A DNA stretch of 64,000 nucleotides, taken from assembly GCF_019059575.1 (NCBI RefSeq), contig NW_024881573.1:406501-470500 (forward strand), read 5' to 3'. The stretch is from Amphibalanus amphitrite (lineage: Eukaryota; Arthropoda; Thecostraca; Balanomorpha; Balanidae). Positions 30,917 to 45,715 of the stretch are shown in pieces. The first letter of the stretch is position 1; every line of letters begins with the position of its first letter. The notes below the pieces were generated by a model that ran no database searches, was not told the origin of the DNA, and saw nothing but the letters and a program-made list of their open reading frames with translations. A program made the translations under genes and the position numbers.

Positions 30917-33297
30917 TTTTCAGACCTCTTTTTATAGTCGCGCCCCGCGACTAAACGTTTGAGAGCTCGCTTCTGCCGTGAATTTGGCGCCGTTTCCTTG
31001 TGTTTCTTGGTGACTTCAGAGCAGGTGGCCGTCTTCTAAAGGATTGGTAGTTATTGAGGACGAGCTTGGATGATTAGGACATAAGGATTGCGGGTTTTTG
31101 CGTCATTGCACAGTATTTCAGGCCATTCTTACATTTCCAGAACTAAAACATTCACGTACTATCCCGTAAAACACCACCAACTACACATCAAATAATTAGC
31201 GCGCAAAACTATGGAAATTGAATTAAACCATTGAAATAATCGACACATGACAATACAAAAATTGCATTGCTACATTTGGTTACTATAATTCAGATCAAAT
31301 TAGCGATAACATACCGGTGCAGATTGTGGTATGCCAAAGAAGTGAGCCCGGCACCTGATGGTGGCTCCATGAGCCACGGCAGATCCGGTCCGGGATGGCC
31401 GTGATGACGGACTGGAGGTCGTCCGCGACTTGGTCTCGAATCGGCCGGCTGCTACTGTAGTCTGGTCCCAGTTCCGGATTTCCCCAGTCTCGTGGTTGTA
31501 GACGTAGTCCTCGCCGACCATCGATGTCGAATGCAGCTGTCCTGGCGAGCTGTCAGGGCTGGCAATGATCGGCCCAGAACTCGTCTGTGGCTGAGCCTCC
31601 GAGCTGTTTCTGCTGGTCTGGTGGCCGCAGAGGCTGCGCTCTGGTGTAGACTGCCGATGATGGAACGGCTGTCACATCCAGTGGCAGACTCGGATACTGG
31701 CTACATTGTTATAGCATTTCCGACGATTTTGCGGCCGTTGTAGGTGGGTCACAGCTCTGGCCTTCGCCGGCCTCCCAGTTGGTCTGGTTGTCACGAAAGT
31801 AGTAGCCCAGCTTGACTGTCGACGCTGGAGCGGATGCAGTCGATGAAGCAGCTGTTGTCCCTGCAGTCTGCTCATGGTTGTTTGGCCGTGACTATGTACT
31901 GGCCCGGTGCAGGTCTCGTGGGTCGGTCTTGAAGTGTGGGAAGTGGGGACCGCCTGCATTTGATGTAATGCCAGGTAACCACCTCCCAGTGCAGCGGGCG
32001 GCCCCGAAATGGGCTCGCACGCTGATCCGGTCCATTACGGTTGTCTATTTCGCTCGAAACAGGCAGCATTCAGATCTGTCCGAATTGTCTTATCTAATGA
32101 CGCTCTATAGTTGTAGTAGTCGTCACCATCACCCCAGTTGCTGCCTAATTTTGTTGACATAAATTGGTTATCAGTTTCTCCTCCTCCTGCTTCCGGTCTC
32201 TGTTGTTATTTGTTTCAGGCTTTGTTTTCATTTTGAGTTCCCTTGGGCACTGGCTATCAGCATCAGCCAGTCGCTGTTGATGACTAGCTTTTTTCTGTTC
32301 TTCTGTCGGCATCTCTTCTTCTCTCCGCTGCACGTTTGCTCTTCCAACTGGCTTCGTGATGTTATAGTTCTTCAATCATTTGTATTTTGCTCTTCTCAGC
32401 TGTCGTTTCCTTTCTGTGATTGCATGTTTCCATTGCCATGTAGTATCAACGTCGTTTCCATCGGTCTCCTCCTTCAATATCTTCTCTTCCCGCCGTCAAT
32501 CTCCGCTGTGTGCCCTCCTTCTTTCACCTTACTGTTCACATTGCTTCAATAACAATCTCGATCATCTTCAGTCTGTGCCGTCACCTTTATTTCAATATCA
32601 TACGTTCTATTTGTCATTCTTGCCTTCTTCAGCCCTGATTTCATTCCACAACATTCGATACCTTCATAGCGTCGCGCTCAGTCGTATCTTCAGTATGTAC
32701 ATCGGGTTCGGTAACACGTGACAGCCTGTTCTGTAACGGGGTTTCCCGTCGGGGAAAACGGCTCGTGGACGGTTGCCGGTCTCCTGTCAGTTCTCTCCAG
32801 AGGCGGGTCAGTCCACGGGTCACACATAGGTCACTGCACCTTTTTGGTATAGGATGGGTACAATCTCTTAAAAATTGGGTTAAAATGGCATCCTCGGTGT
32901 GATTACTCTAACTTTGGATCACGGGATTTCACTCAAGGTTAGGGTTCGCTAGATGTGAGCCACATAAATTTAGTTAGCGATACCTGTAGCCGAAAAAAAA
33001 ACTATACTAAGCCCGCTCGCCCATCACTTAAAATTGATTCTCGAGTTACCCTTATCACTTCATGATATATACTCCCTCCAGCAATCCACGCTTTCTGATT
33101 TCAATCAAATCAATTTAACCCGAGTAACGCTGCACTGGGTGACCAGCTCCCACTGCATCTAGCTCAGACATAATAAGTTTTCTCACTCACGCTCGCATTT
33201 CCTCTGAAATTTTAGCATTGGGTTCGGCAATGCACGTCCGTCCACCGACTTCATGTTTCCTTTGATTGATCCTACCCCACGTTGGGTGCGCCAAATC
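30917..33297 (-). repeat. Internal region 2 (2381 bp)
   Basis: Same length as internal region 1. It has the same short minus-strand open stretches (for example 31300-31671) and the same A9 run near 32993. Confidence 0.85.
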
Positions 33298-36200
33298 TGT
33301 AGCGGGGTTTCGCGGCGTTGCGGGGCTAACCGGGCATTCTCTTCTGGTAGAGATAAGCGGGGTTTCGCCGTTGCGGGGCTAACCGGGCATTCGTTTCTCA
33401 GCAGGTGGGCTGGCTCGAGTGGGGGTTTTAAAATCGGCCTAGTCGGTGCGCTTCTACTCGTAAAAGCCCTTCTCGGTTCAGCCCCTCGCGAACTCGTCCC
33501 GACTCTGTCTTTACATTCTCCGGGGCGATCAATCATCGGAAACACATAGGCCAGGGTTAGGGAATGGGAGATAATGATAAATGATAATCAATTACCCTCG
33601 ATCATATTGGTATAGAAAATCAACTCTATTTAACAAAAAGTCCCACTCTCAAACAACAGCGCCCTTCCTAGCTGAGGGCTATCTCCCACCGGATATACAC
33701 AACAATCATACTTCCACTCGTGCATCCCTTCTCACTTCTGTCATACGTCCAGTTATACCTCATAATTATCAGAGTTAGCCGTCTCTGATCCCTCCCTCTT
33801 TGCCTAACTTCCCCCGGTGGTGCTAAGGCGTGCGCAAGTCGTTATTGAGTCATTGGCCTTAAATTTCATTAACCGTTATCCTTTCATAACCACAATGCTC
33901 CGTACATCAGACAAACGCTTCATAATGCTCACGCTACACGAATAGAATATACGAACCACCACAGATTTCGGCACTCCGCCCTTTGAATTACGCGACTTAT
34001 AGCGGGTCCAAGACCATGCCGAACTACCTACACACAAATAATAAACACACACGCACGCAGGTTATTGAGCGAACAATGGACTTACAGCATGGGCCGGTAA
34101 ACCTTTGAAACAACGTACGCAGCCCTTGTCTTACTGCCACTCACGTGTGGACCTACCTTCTACTGCCAGTGGTCAGTCAGCATCTCTAACACACTCCAGC
34201 CCACGGTTCCGGAGCTAGAGCTCGCAGGGCACTCAGTAGCCCGGGCTTTCCGCGGCGGACGTATCTAAAATTTGAAAGCCGGGTTGGGTAACTAAAGTCC
34301 GTCCGTGATACTAATGACCGCATCTCGCACCAGCCATAGTTCAGGGTTTCCGGGCCAACCCGGCGACCTAAAAAGGGTTAGCTCTCGTCGGCTAACTACA
34401 AAGACGACACGCGTCTTCCACGCACGCAGGTCCACTCGGGGACATCCTGCACTCAACACACATCGTCGACTACCAGCGCATAGGCGTCCAAAGCCCTATC
34501 TATCCGTGGCTGGTAGTTAAGCTGTCGTCACAGACCTATTCGAAAGGACCAGAGCATGGCCGGAGCTACTCGACTGACTGCGGGTGGCCAGCACCGTCTG
34601 ACTGCGATCACCCGACTCGAATGCTCGGTATCTAATGTTCACCCCCGTCTTGCGGCATTATACGTTCCTTCGCGGGGCATTACTCTTCCGGCGGCATACG
34701 ATTCCCTCGCTAAGACGCCCGGGGTCCTAACCACCTCCGAAACTATCGCTCTTCAAATGACGTCCCGCGCCGACCACTTGAGGGACCGATAGCGGGCCTA
34801 CCTATCTTTTTGAAACCGGGCTGGGTAACTAAGGTCCATCCGTGATACTGATGACCGCATCTCGCTCCAGTCATAGTTCAGGGCTTCCGGGCCAGCCCGG
34901 CAGCCTAAAATCTGCCCAGCCTCCGAGGCTGTTAATCCGAGACGGAACACCGTCATCTCGCGGCGGCCCACCCGCCGATACACATCCCAGGCGACGGCCC
35001 ACGTGACCTTAATTATCACCCAGGCCTACCCTGGGCCGGAACAATCGGGCCACTGGTCCCGTGTCCCGCTAGCCAGAGGTTAGACAGACTACAGCCCGTC
35101 GTCCCCTCCGAGCCAGGACACGAGGCTGACCGGGTAACATTTCTTGAAACCCTCCTCGGCGGTCTGTGCCCGACTCGCCTTCATCCTCACGTTTAATTTC
35201 GCGACTTATTGCACGCATCCAGGGCTTACTCAATCGAGGCCTAATATCTAGTGGGGTCTGTCCGAGTTTAGCGTCATTCGGGAAACCCGATTTATCTATT
35301 TGTACAGTCCTCCTCCCTTTCACTCGCTTCTCATCTCCCTCCTAACCCGTAGCCGCGTCGGTGGACTTTCCACGCACAGGGGCGTGACGTGCATCATCTA
35401 TCCCCCCCTGAGTTCCTTATTCATCTTAGGTGTGGGCTGACTTTAGTGGGAATGATTTACTGAGACTCTAGCTGGAACTAACAACTCATCTTTTCTCGTT
35501 CTCGTCCCCCACCGTCACCCCTTTTTTCAAAGTTGAGCCACCGACAGTGCGGACCAGGCTGAGCGGAAATCCCTTAGTTGAGGCCGTGCTGGGTTGGAAA
35601 ATGGGAACGTATGACCCGGCCAGTGCTGACCAGACGAGAATAAGCAGCTCCTGTGCGGGCGCTGTTAGGCAGGAGGATGAACAGCTCCTGTGCGGGCGCT
35701 GTTAGGCAGGAGGATGAACAGCTCCTGTGCGGGCGCTGTTAGGCAGGAGAATGAACAGCTCCTGTGCGGGCGCTGTTAGGCAGGAGAATGAGCAGCTCCT
35801 GTGCGGGCGCTGTTAGGCAGGAGAATAAACAGCTCCTGTGCGGGCGCTGTTAGGCAGGAGAATGAACAGCTCCTGTGCGGGCGCTGTTAGGCAGGAGAAT
35901 GAACAGCTCCTGTGCGGGCGCTGTTAGGCAGGAGAATGAACAGCTCCTGTGCGGGCGCTGTTAGGCAGGAGAATGAACAGCTCCTGTGCGGGCGCTGTTA
36001 GGCAGGAGAATGAACAGCTCCTGTGCGGGCGCTGCGTTGGTCTTAGGACAGTAGGATAGCAGCGCCTGTGCGGGCGCCACATTTGTTAGGCAGGAGGATA
36101 AACAGCTCCTGTGCGGGCGCTGCGTTGGTCTTAGGACAGGAGGATAAGCAGCGCCTGTGCGGGCGCCACGTTTGTTAGGCAGGAGGATAAACAGCTCCTG

Positions 36201-38318
36201 TGCGGGCGCTGCGTTGGTCTTAGGACAGAAGGATAAGCAGCTCCTGTGCGGGCGCCACGTTTGTTAGGCAGGAGGATAAACAGCTCCTGTGCGGGCGCTG
36301 CGTTGGTCTTAGGACAGGAGGATAAGCAGCGCCTGTGCGGGCGCCACGTTTGTTAGGCAGGAGGATAAACAGCTCCTGTGCGGGCGCTGCGTTGGTCTTA
36401 GGACAGGAGGATAAGCAGCGCCTGTGCGGGCGCCACGTTTGTTAGGCAGGAGGGTAACCGGCCAGCACTGACCAGACGACAAAAAGGGGTGGAATCGGTT
36501 CAGATGTTTGAGGCCAGCCTGGCCACTCCCGTGGTCTCCGAAACGTGTATAGTTCTGGTCGTCCCGTACGCTGTACTACCAAACCACTGAGCCAATCACT
36601 GACGGCCGCGCCGGCCGGCTCCACCCACCTTGAGCGGGATCGGGCCCCACGGGCTCGATAAACTACCTGGGCCCTATCGGATTTGGATGTCCCTTGAGAA
36701 CCAGGCAGACGAGAAGAAGAACTGTTCTGTTACCAAATACTATGGCGAATTGGATACCTCGAAACCACTTCCTCTCCCGCAACGACTTCCTCTCCGGCTG
36801 TGTAGATGGCATATGGTCTGTGACATTTTACTCTCCAGTACTTTCCTTTCACCACTCCTTACACTCGTATTACAATATGTATGTACAAGTCCCATTTATT
36901 GACATTTTCTGACACAATGCTTTAAAATCCTGTACATGTCAAACTTAAAAGAAACGTTCTGGGACCCGGCCGTCCAGCAACTGAGTCTCACACGCCGCAC
37001 GGTGCGGTGCACAGCCGCCCGTCCCTTTCCCGACTCCCCACGGAGCATAATCCCCTCCATCCGCCTTAATCACCACGGGGCGCCGGACGAGGGTCCATTC
37101 CACGTCGGCACGCGTCTCGCACCACGCCCATAGTTAAATAATTGACCGAAAGCGGATTGTTAAATTAAGCTACCTAGACTGAAGGTTCTCAAAATAAATT
37201 GAACTACCTTAACTGAATGGCCTAATAATTTATTGCGCAATGACACCAAAAAAAGGAAACATAATGTGGCTCACATAGCAGTAACGAAGGGGGGGGGGGG
37301 TGATTATTTGAAGGATTTTGGGACTAGGTGCGTGCCCGTGATCACCGTGACCTTACTTGAGATGGAGTCGCTGACATGATGGCCGTGTCCGTCCAGCGCC
37401 CGGCCAGGCGGCTGGAGCCGCCGCCGGCGCCGTGATGCCAGCCGCTGGTGTCTCGTGGGCTGTCCACGATGTCAGCTGTGAGCCGAGAGCGAAGAGCGGC
37501 GTCGAATGCGTCGTCCGAGGGAGTGCCAGAGAGAGCGTTCCAGTTCCGTTTCATCAACTTATACTTCTGATGACGTCATACTTCGGAGGGCCGGGCAGCA
37601 TCTCCTTGTCCAATCTTCGTCCTCCATTCTCAGAAGCTGCACTCGGCTCCGCCCTCGAAAGTTCGTGATTTGCTGACAAAGTTCGGTTCCCCTCCGGCCA
37701 TGGCAGTCGCACCCTTTCACGCAGCGATCGGGTGGAATTCGCCGCCGGCGCTCTGCGCCGCCTGAGGCGCCAGGTGGCGGCCGGCTCTGCGCCCTCCTTT
37801 CTTGTTTTTAGTCCTGCGCTCCCCCCTGTTTTGAATGTCTCCGGCCAGGTGTCCTTCTTCCATGGCGGTGACCGAGTTCCATTTCATCCTGTTTTCGTAC
37901 AAACCGGGTCGGTTCCCGCTCCCCTTTCTTGTTTTGGTTCAAATCAGGGCCGGTCTGCACTCCCCTCTCCTTGTTCTTCTCTTCTGGCGGGGTGCCGAGC
38001 GTGGGACAGAGTCTTGTTTTCCAACGGCTAAACTGATTAATGGCTCGACCCCGGCAGGATAGTGCGTTTCGGTATGCTATTTGTTGGCTTCAGATCCGGG
38101 TTCTCATGAAGTGGGGTGGTCATCTATAGAGGACCCCTGTTTGTCAGAGCCGACTGCGCCGTCTGTGTGGACGCCAGCTGGGACGGAGAGAGGGTATCAC
38201 AGCCGATGTAGCCGGCTGACCGTGTCTGTGCGGCGCTTGCAGATGGCTATGTTTCAGCTTGTGACACAGCTTGCAATTCCGCATGAAAGATGAAAAAATG
38301 TAGCGCATCTGCGTTACA
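33298..38318 (-). repeat. Giant LTR 3 (inner, 5021 bp)
   Basis: Inner alleles T at 33882 and C at 35508. A private 4-bp duplication (GTAT) is seen near 36880 at the very spot where LTR 2 carries its insertion. Minisatellite at 35645-36453; G12 run near 37289. Confidence 0.85.
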
Positions 38319-40699
38319 TTTTCAGACCTCTTTTTATAGTCGCGCCCCGCGACTAAACGTTTGAGAGCTCGCTTCTGCCGTGAATTTGGCGCCGTTTCCT
38401 TGTGTTTCTTGGTGACTTCAGAGCAGGTGGCCGTCTTCTAAAGGATTGGTAGTTATTGAGGACGAGCTTGGATGATTAGGACATAAGGATTGCGGGTTTT
38501 TGCGTCATTGCACAGTATTTCAGGCCATTCTTACATTTCCAGAACTAAAACATTCACGTACTATCCCGTAAAACACCACCAACTACACATCAAATAATTA
38601 GCGCGCAAAACTATGGAAATTGAATTAAACCATTGAAATAATCGACACATGACAATACAAAAATTGCATTGCTACATTTGGTTACTATAATTCAGATCAA
38701 ATTAGCGATAACATACCGGTGCAGATTGTGGTATGCCAAAGAAGTGAGCCCGGCACCTGATGGTGGCTCCATGAGCCACGGCAGATCCGGTCCGGGATGG
38801 CCGTGATGACGGACTGGAGGTCGTCCGCGACTTGGTCTCGAATCGGCCGGCTGCTACTGTAGTCTGGTCCCAGTTCCGGATTTCCCCAGTCTCGTGGTTG
38901 TAGACGTAGTCCTCGCCGACCATCGATGTCGAATGCAGCTGTCCTGGCGAGCTGTCAGGGCTGGCAATGATCGGCCCAGAACTCGTCTGTGGCTGAGCCT
39001 CCGAGCTGTTTCTGCTGGTCTGGTGGCCGCAGAGGCTGCGCTCTGGTGTAGACTGCCGATGATGGAACGGCTGTCACATCCAGTGGCAGACTCGGATACT
39101 GGCTACATTGTTATAGCATTTCCGACGATTTTGCGGCCGTTGTAGGTGGGTCACAGCTCTGGCCTTCGCCGGCCTCCCAGTTGGTCTGGTTGTCACGAAA
39201 GTAGTAGCCCAGCTTGACTGTCGACGCTGGAGCGGATGCAGTCGATGAAGCAGCTGTTGTCCCTGCAGTCTGCTCATGGTTGTTTGGCCGTGACTATGTA
39301 CTGGCCCGGTGCAGGTCTCGTGGGTCGGTCTTGAAGTGTGGGAAGTGGGGACCGCCTGCATTTGATGTAATGCCAGGTAACCACCTCCCAGTGCAGCGGG
39401 CGGCCCCGAAATGGGCTCGCACGCTGATCCGGTCCATTACGGTTGTCTATTTCGCTCGAAACAGGCAGCATTCAGATCTGTCCGAATTGTCTTATCTAAT
39501 GACGCTCTATAGTTGTAGTAGTCGTCACCATCACCCCAGTTGCTGCCTAATTTTGTTGACATAAATTGGTTATCAGTTTCTCCTCCTCCTGCTTCCGGTC
39601 TCTGTTGTTATTTGTTTCAGGCTTTGTTTTCATTTTGAGTTCCCTTGGGCACTGGCTATCAGCATCAGCCAGTCGCTGTTGATGACTAGCTTTTTTCTGT
39701 TCTTCTGTCGGCATCTCTTCTTCTCTCCGCTGCACGTTTGCTCTTCCAACTGGCTTCGTGATGTTATAGTTCTTCAATCATTTGTATTTTGCTCTTCTCA
39801 GCTGTCGTTTCCTTTCTGTGATTGCATGTTTCCATTGCCATGTAGTATCAACGTCGTTTCCATCGGTCTCCTCCTTCAATATCTTCTCTTCCCGCCGTCA
39901 ATCTCCGCTGTGTGCCCTCCTTCTTTCACCTTACTGTTCACATTGCTTCAATAACAATCTCGATCATCTTCAGTCTGTGCCGTCACCTTTATTTCAATAT
40001 CATACGTTCTATTTGTCATTCTTGCCTTCTTCAGCCCTGATTTCATTCCACAACATTCGATACCTTCATAGCGTCGCGCTCAGTCGTATCTTCAGTATGT
40101 ACATCGGGTTCGGTAACACGTGACAGCCTGTTCTGTAACGGGGTTTCCCGTCGGGGAAAACGGCTCGTGGACGGTTGCCGGTCTCCTGTCAGTTCTCTCC
40201 AGAGGCGGGTCAGTCCACGGGTCACACATAGGTCACTGCACCTTTTTGGTATAGGATGGGTACAATCTCTTAAAAATTGGGTTAAAATGGCATCCTCGGT
40301 GTGATTACTCTAACTTTGGATCACGGGATTTCACTCAAGGTTAGGGTTCGCTAGATGTGAGCCACATAAATTTAGTTAGCGATACCTGTAGCCGAAAAAA
40401 AAACTATACTAAGCCCGCTCGCCCATCACTTAAAATTGATTCTCGAGTTACCCTTATCACTTCATGATATATACTCCCTCCAGCAATCCACGCTTTCTGA
40501 TTTCAATCAAATCAATTTAACCCGAGTAACGCTGCACTGGGTGACCAGCTCCCACTGCATCTAGCTCAGACATAATAAGTTTTCTCACTCACGCTCGCAT
40601 TTCCTCTGAAATTTTAGCATTGGGTTCGGCAATGCACGTCCGTCCACCGACTTCATGTTTCCTTTGATTGATCCTACCCCACGTTGGGTGCGCCAAATC
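38319..40699 (-). repeat. Internal region 3 (2381 bp)
   Basis: Indistinguishable by eye from internal regions 1 and 2. Confidence 0.85.
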
Positions 40700-43600
40700 T
40701 GTAGCGGGGTTTCGCGGCGTTGCGGGGCTAACCGGGCATTCTCTTCTGGTAGAGATAAGCGGGGTTTCGCCGTTGCGGGGCTAACCGGGCATTCGTTTCT
40801 CAGCAGGTGGGCTGGCTCGAGTGGGGGTTTTAAAATCGGCCTAGTCGGTGCGCTTCTACTCGTAAAAGCCCTTCTCGGTTCAGCCCCTCGCGAACTCGTC
40901 CCGACTCTGTCTTTACATTCTCCGGGGCGATCAATCATCGGAAACACATAGGCCAGGGTTAGGGAATGGGAGATAATGATAAATGATAATCAATTACCCT
41001 CGATCATATTGGTATAGAAAATCAACTCTATTTAACAAAAAGTCCCACTCTCAAACAACAGCGCCCTTCCTAGCTGAGGGCTATCTCCCACCGGATATAC
41101 ACAACAATCATACTTCCACTCGTGCATCCCTTCTCACTTCTGTCATACGTCCAGTTATACCTCATAATTATCAGAGTTAGCCGTCTCTGATCCCTCCCTC
41201 TTTGCCTAACTTCCCCCGGTGGTGCTAAGGCGTGCGCAAGTCGTTATTGAGTCATTGGCCTTAAATTTCATTAACCGTTATCCTTTCATAACCACAATGC
41301 TCCGTACATCAGACAAACGCTTCATAATGCTCACGCTACACGAATAGAATATACGAACCACCACAGATTTCGGCACTCCGCCCTTTGAATTACGCGACTT
41401 ATAGCGGGTCCAAGACCATGCCGAACTACCTACACACAAATAATAAACACACACGCACGCAGGTTATTGAGCGAACAATGGACTTACAGCATGGGCCGGT
41501 AAACCTTTGAAACAACGTACGCAGCCCTTGTCTTACTGCCACTCACGTGTGGACCTACCTTCTACTGCCAGTGGTCAGTCAGCATCTCTAACACACTCCA
41601 GCCCACGGTTCCGGAGCTAGAGCTCGCAGGGCACTCAGTAGCCCGGGCTTTCCGCGGCGGACGTATCTAAAATTTGAAAGCCGGGTTGGGTAACTAAAGT
41701 CCGTCCGTGATACTAATGACCGCATCTCGCACCAGCCATAGTTCAGGGTTTCCGGGCCAACCCGGCGACCTAAAAAGGGTTAGCTCTCGTCGGCTAACTA
41801 CAAAGACGACACGCGTCTTCCACGCACGCAGGTCCACTCGGGGACATCCTGCACTCAACACACATCGTCGACTACCAGCGCATAGGCGTCCAAAGCCCTA
41901 TCTATCCGTGGCTGGTAGTTAAGCTGTCGTCACAGACCTATTCGAAAGGACCAGAGCATGGCCGGAGCTACTCGACTGACTGCGGGTGGCCAGCACCGTC
42001 TGACTGCGATCACCCGACTCGAATGCTCGGTATCTAATGTTCACCCCCGTCTTGCGGCATTATACGTTCCTTCGCGGGGCATTACTCTTCCGGCGGCATA
42101 CGATTCCCTCGCTAAGACGCCCGGGGTCCTAACCACCTCCGAAACTATCGCTCTTCAAATGACGTCCCGCGCCGACCACTTGAGGGACCGATAGCGGGCC
42201 TACCTATCTTTTTGAAACCGGGCTGGGTAACTAAGGTCCATCCGTGATACTGATGACCGCATCTCGCTCCAGTCATAGTTCAGGGCTTCCGGGCCAGCCC
42301 GGCAGCCTAAAATCTGCCCAGCCTCCGAGGCTGTTAATCCGAGACGGAACACCGTCATCTCGCGGCGGCCCACCCGCCGATACACATCCCAGGCGACGGC
42401 CCACGTGACCTTAATTATCACCCAGGCCTACCCTGGGCCGGAACAATCGGGCCACTGGTCCCGTGTCCCGCTAGCCAGAGGTTAGACAGACTACAGCCCG
42501 TCGTCCCCTCCGAGCCAGGACACGAGGCTGACCGGGTAACATTTCTTGAAACCCTCCTCGGCGGTCTGTGCCCGACTCGCCTTCATCCTCACGTTTAATT
42601 TCGCGACTTATTGCACGCATCCAGGGCTTACTCAATCGAGGCCTAATATCTAGTGGGGTCTGTCCGAGTTTAGCGTCATTCGGGAAACCCGATTTATCTA
42701 TTTGTACAGTCCTCCTCCCTTTCACTCGCTTCTCATCTCCCTCCTAACCCGTAGCCGCGTCGGTGGACTTTCCACGCACAGGGGCGTGACGTGCATCATC
42801 TATCCCCCCCTGAGTTCCTTATTCATCTTAGGTGTGGGCTGACTTTAGTGGGAATGATTTACTGAGACTCTAGCTGGAACTAACAACTCATCTTTTCTCG
42901 TTCTCGTCCCCCACCGTCACCCCTTTTTTCAAAGTTGAGCCACCGACAGTGCGGACCAGGCTGAGCGGAAATCCCTTAGTTGAGGCCGTGCTGGGTTGGA
43001 AAATGGGAACGTATGACCCGGCCAGTGCTGACCAGACGAGAATAAGCAGCTCCTGTGCGGGCGCTGTTAGGCAGGAGGATGAACAGCTCCTGTGCGGGCG
43101 CTGTTAGGCAGGAGGATGAACAGCTCCTGTGCGGGCGCTGTTAGGCAGGAGAATGAACAGCTCCTGTGCGGGCGCTGTTAGGCAGGAGAATGAGCAGCTC
43201 CTGTGCGGGCGCTGTTAGGCAGGAGAATAAACAGCTCCTGTGCGGGCGCTGTTAGGCAGGAGAATGAACAGCTCCTGTGCGGGCGCTGTTAGGCAGGAGA
43301 ATGAACAGCTCCTGTGCGGGCGCTGTTAGGCAGGAGAATGAACAGCTCCTGTGCGGGCGCTGTTAGGCAGGAGAATGAACAGCTCCTGTGCGGGCGCTGT
43401 TAGGCAGGAGAATGAACAGCTCCTGTGCGGGCGCTGCGTTGGTCTTAGGACAGTAGGATAGCAGCGCCTGTGCGGGCGCCACATTTGTTAGGCAGGAGGA
43501 TAAACAGCTCCTGTGCGGGCGCTGCGTTGGTCTTAGGACAGGAGGATAAGCAGCGCCTGTGCGGGCGCCACGTTTGTTAGGCAGGAGGATAAACAGCTCC

Positions 43601-45715
43601 TGTGCGGGCGCTGCGTTGGTCTTAGGACAGAAGGATAAGCAGCTCCTGTGCGGGCGCCACGTTTGTTAGGCAGGAGGATAAACAGCTCCTGTGCGGGCGC
43701 TGCGTTGGTCTTAGGACAGGAGGATAAGCAGCGCCTGTGCGGGCGCCACGTTTGTTAGGCAGGAGGATAAACAGCTCCTGTGCGGGCGCTGCGTTGGTCT
43801 TAGGACAGGAGGATAAGCAGCGCCTGTGCGGGCGCCACGTTTGTTAGGCAGGAGGGTAACCGGCCAGCACTGACCAGACGACAAAAAGGGGTGGAATCGG
43901 TTCAGATGTTTGAGGCCAGCCTGGCCACTCCCGTGGTCTCCGAAACGTGTATAGTTCTGGTCGTCCCGTACGCTGTACTACCAAACCACTGAGCCAATCA
44001 CTGACGGCCGCGCCGGCCGGCTCCACCCACCTTGAGCGGGATCGGGCCCCACGGGCTCGATAAACTACCTGGGCCCTATCGGATTTGGATGTCCCTTGAG
44101 AACCAGGCAGACGAGAAGAAGAACTGTTCTGTTACCAAATACTATGGCGAATTGGATACCTCGAAACCACTTCCTCTCCCGCAACGACTTCCTCTCCGGC
44201 TGTGTAGATGGCATATGGTCTGTGACATTTTACTCTCCAGTACTTTCCTTTCACCACTCCTTACACTCGTATTACAATATGTACAAGTCCCATTTATTGA
44301 CATTTTCTGACACAATGCTTTAAAATCCTGTACATGTCAAACTTAAAAGAAACGTTCTGGGACCCGGCCGTCCAGCAACTGAGTCTCACACGCCGCACGG
44401 TGCGGTGCACAGCCGCCCGTCCCTTTCCCGACTCCCCACGGAGCATAATCCCCTCCATCCGCCTTAATCACCACGGGGCGCCGGACGAGGGTCCATTCCA
44501 CGTCGGCACGCGTCTCGCACCACGCCCATAGTTAAATAATTGACCGAAAGCGGATTGTTAAATTAAGCTACCTAGACTGAAGGTTCTCAAAATAAATTGA
44601 ACTACCTTAACTGAATGGCCTAATAATTTATTGCGCAATGACACCAAAAAAAGGAAACATAATGTGGCTCACATAGCAGTAACGAAGGGGGGGGGGGTGA
44701 TTATTTGAAGGATTTTGGGACTAGGTGCGTGCCCGTGATCACCGTGACCTTAATTGAGATGGAGTCGCTGACATGATGGCCGTGTCCGTCCAGCGCCCGG
44801 CCAGGCGGCTGGAGCCGCCGCCGGCGCCGTGATGCCAGCCGCTGGTGTCTCGTGGGCTGTCCACGATGTCAGCTGTGAGCCGAGAGCGAAGAGCGGCGTC
44901 GAATGCGTCGTCCGAGGGAGTGCCAGAGAGAGCGTTCCAGTTCCGTTTCATCAACTTATACTTCTGATGACGTCATACTTCGGAGGGCCGGGCAGCATCT
45001 CCTTGTCCAATCTTCGTCCTCCATTCTCAGAAGCTGCACTCGGCTCCGCCCTCGAAAGTTCGTGATTTGCTGACAAAGTTCGGTTCCCCTCCGGCCATGG
45101 CAGTCGCACCCTTTCACGCAGCGATCGGGTGGAATTCGCCGCCGGCGCTCTGCGCCGCCTGAGGCGCCAGGTGGCGGCCGGCTCTGCGCCCTCCTTTCTT
45201 GTTTTTAGTCCTGCGCTCCCCCCTGTTTTGAATGTCTCCGGCCAGGTGTCCTTCTTCCATGGCGGTGACCGAGTTCCATTTCATCCTGTTTTCGTACAAA
45301 CCGGGTCGGTTCCCGCTCCCCTTTCTTGTTTTGGTTCAAATCAGGGCCGGTCTGCACTCCCCTCTCCTTGTTCTTCTCTTCTGGCGGGGTGCCGAGCGTG
45401 GGACAGAGTCTTGTTTTCCAACGGCTAAACTGATTAATGGCTCGACCCCGGCAGGATAGTGCGTTTCGGTATGCTATTTGTTGGCTTCAGATCCGGGTTC
45501 TCATGAAGTGGGGTGGTCATCTATAGAGGACCCCTGTTTGTCAGAGCCGACTGCGCCGTCTGTGTGGACGCCAGCTGGGACGGAGAGAGGGTATCACAGC
45601 CGATGTAGCCGGCTGACCGTGTCTGTGCGGCGCTTGCAGATGGCTATGTTTCAGCTTGTGACACAGCTTGCAATTCCGCATGAAAGATGAAAAAATGTAG
45701 CGCATCTGCGTTACA
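40700..45715 (-). repeat. Giant LTR 4 (inner, 5016 bp)
   Basis: Inner alleles T at 41284 and C at 42910. Private change A for C near 44753 (TTAATTGAG instead of TTACTTGAG). G11 run near 44688. Minisatellite at 43047-43856. Confidence 0.85.
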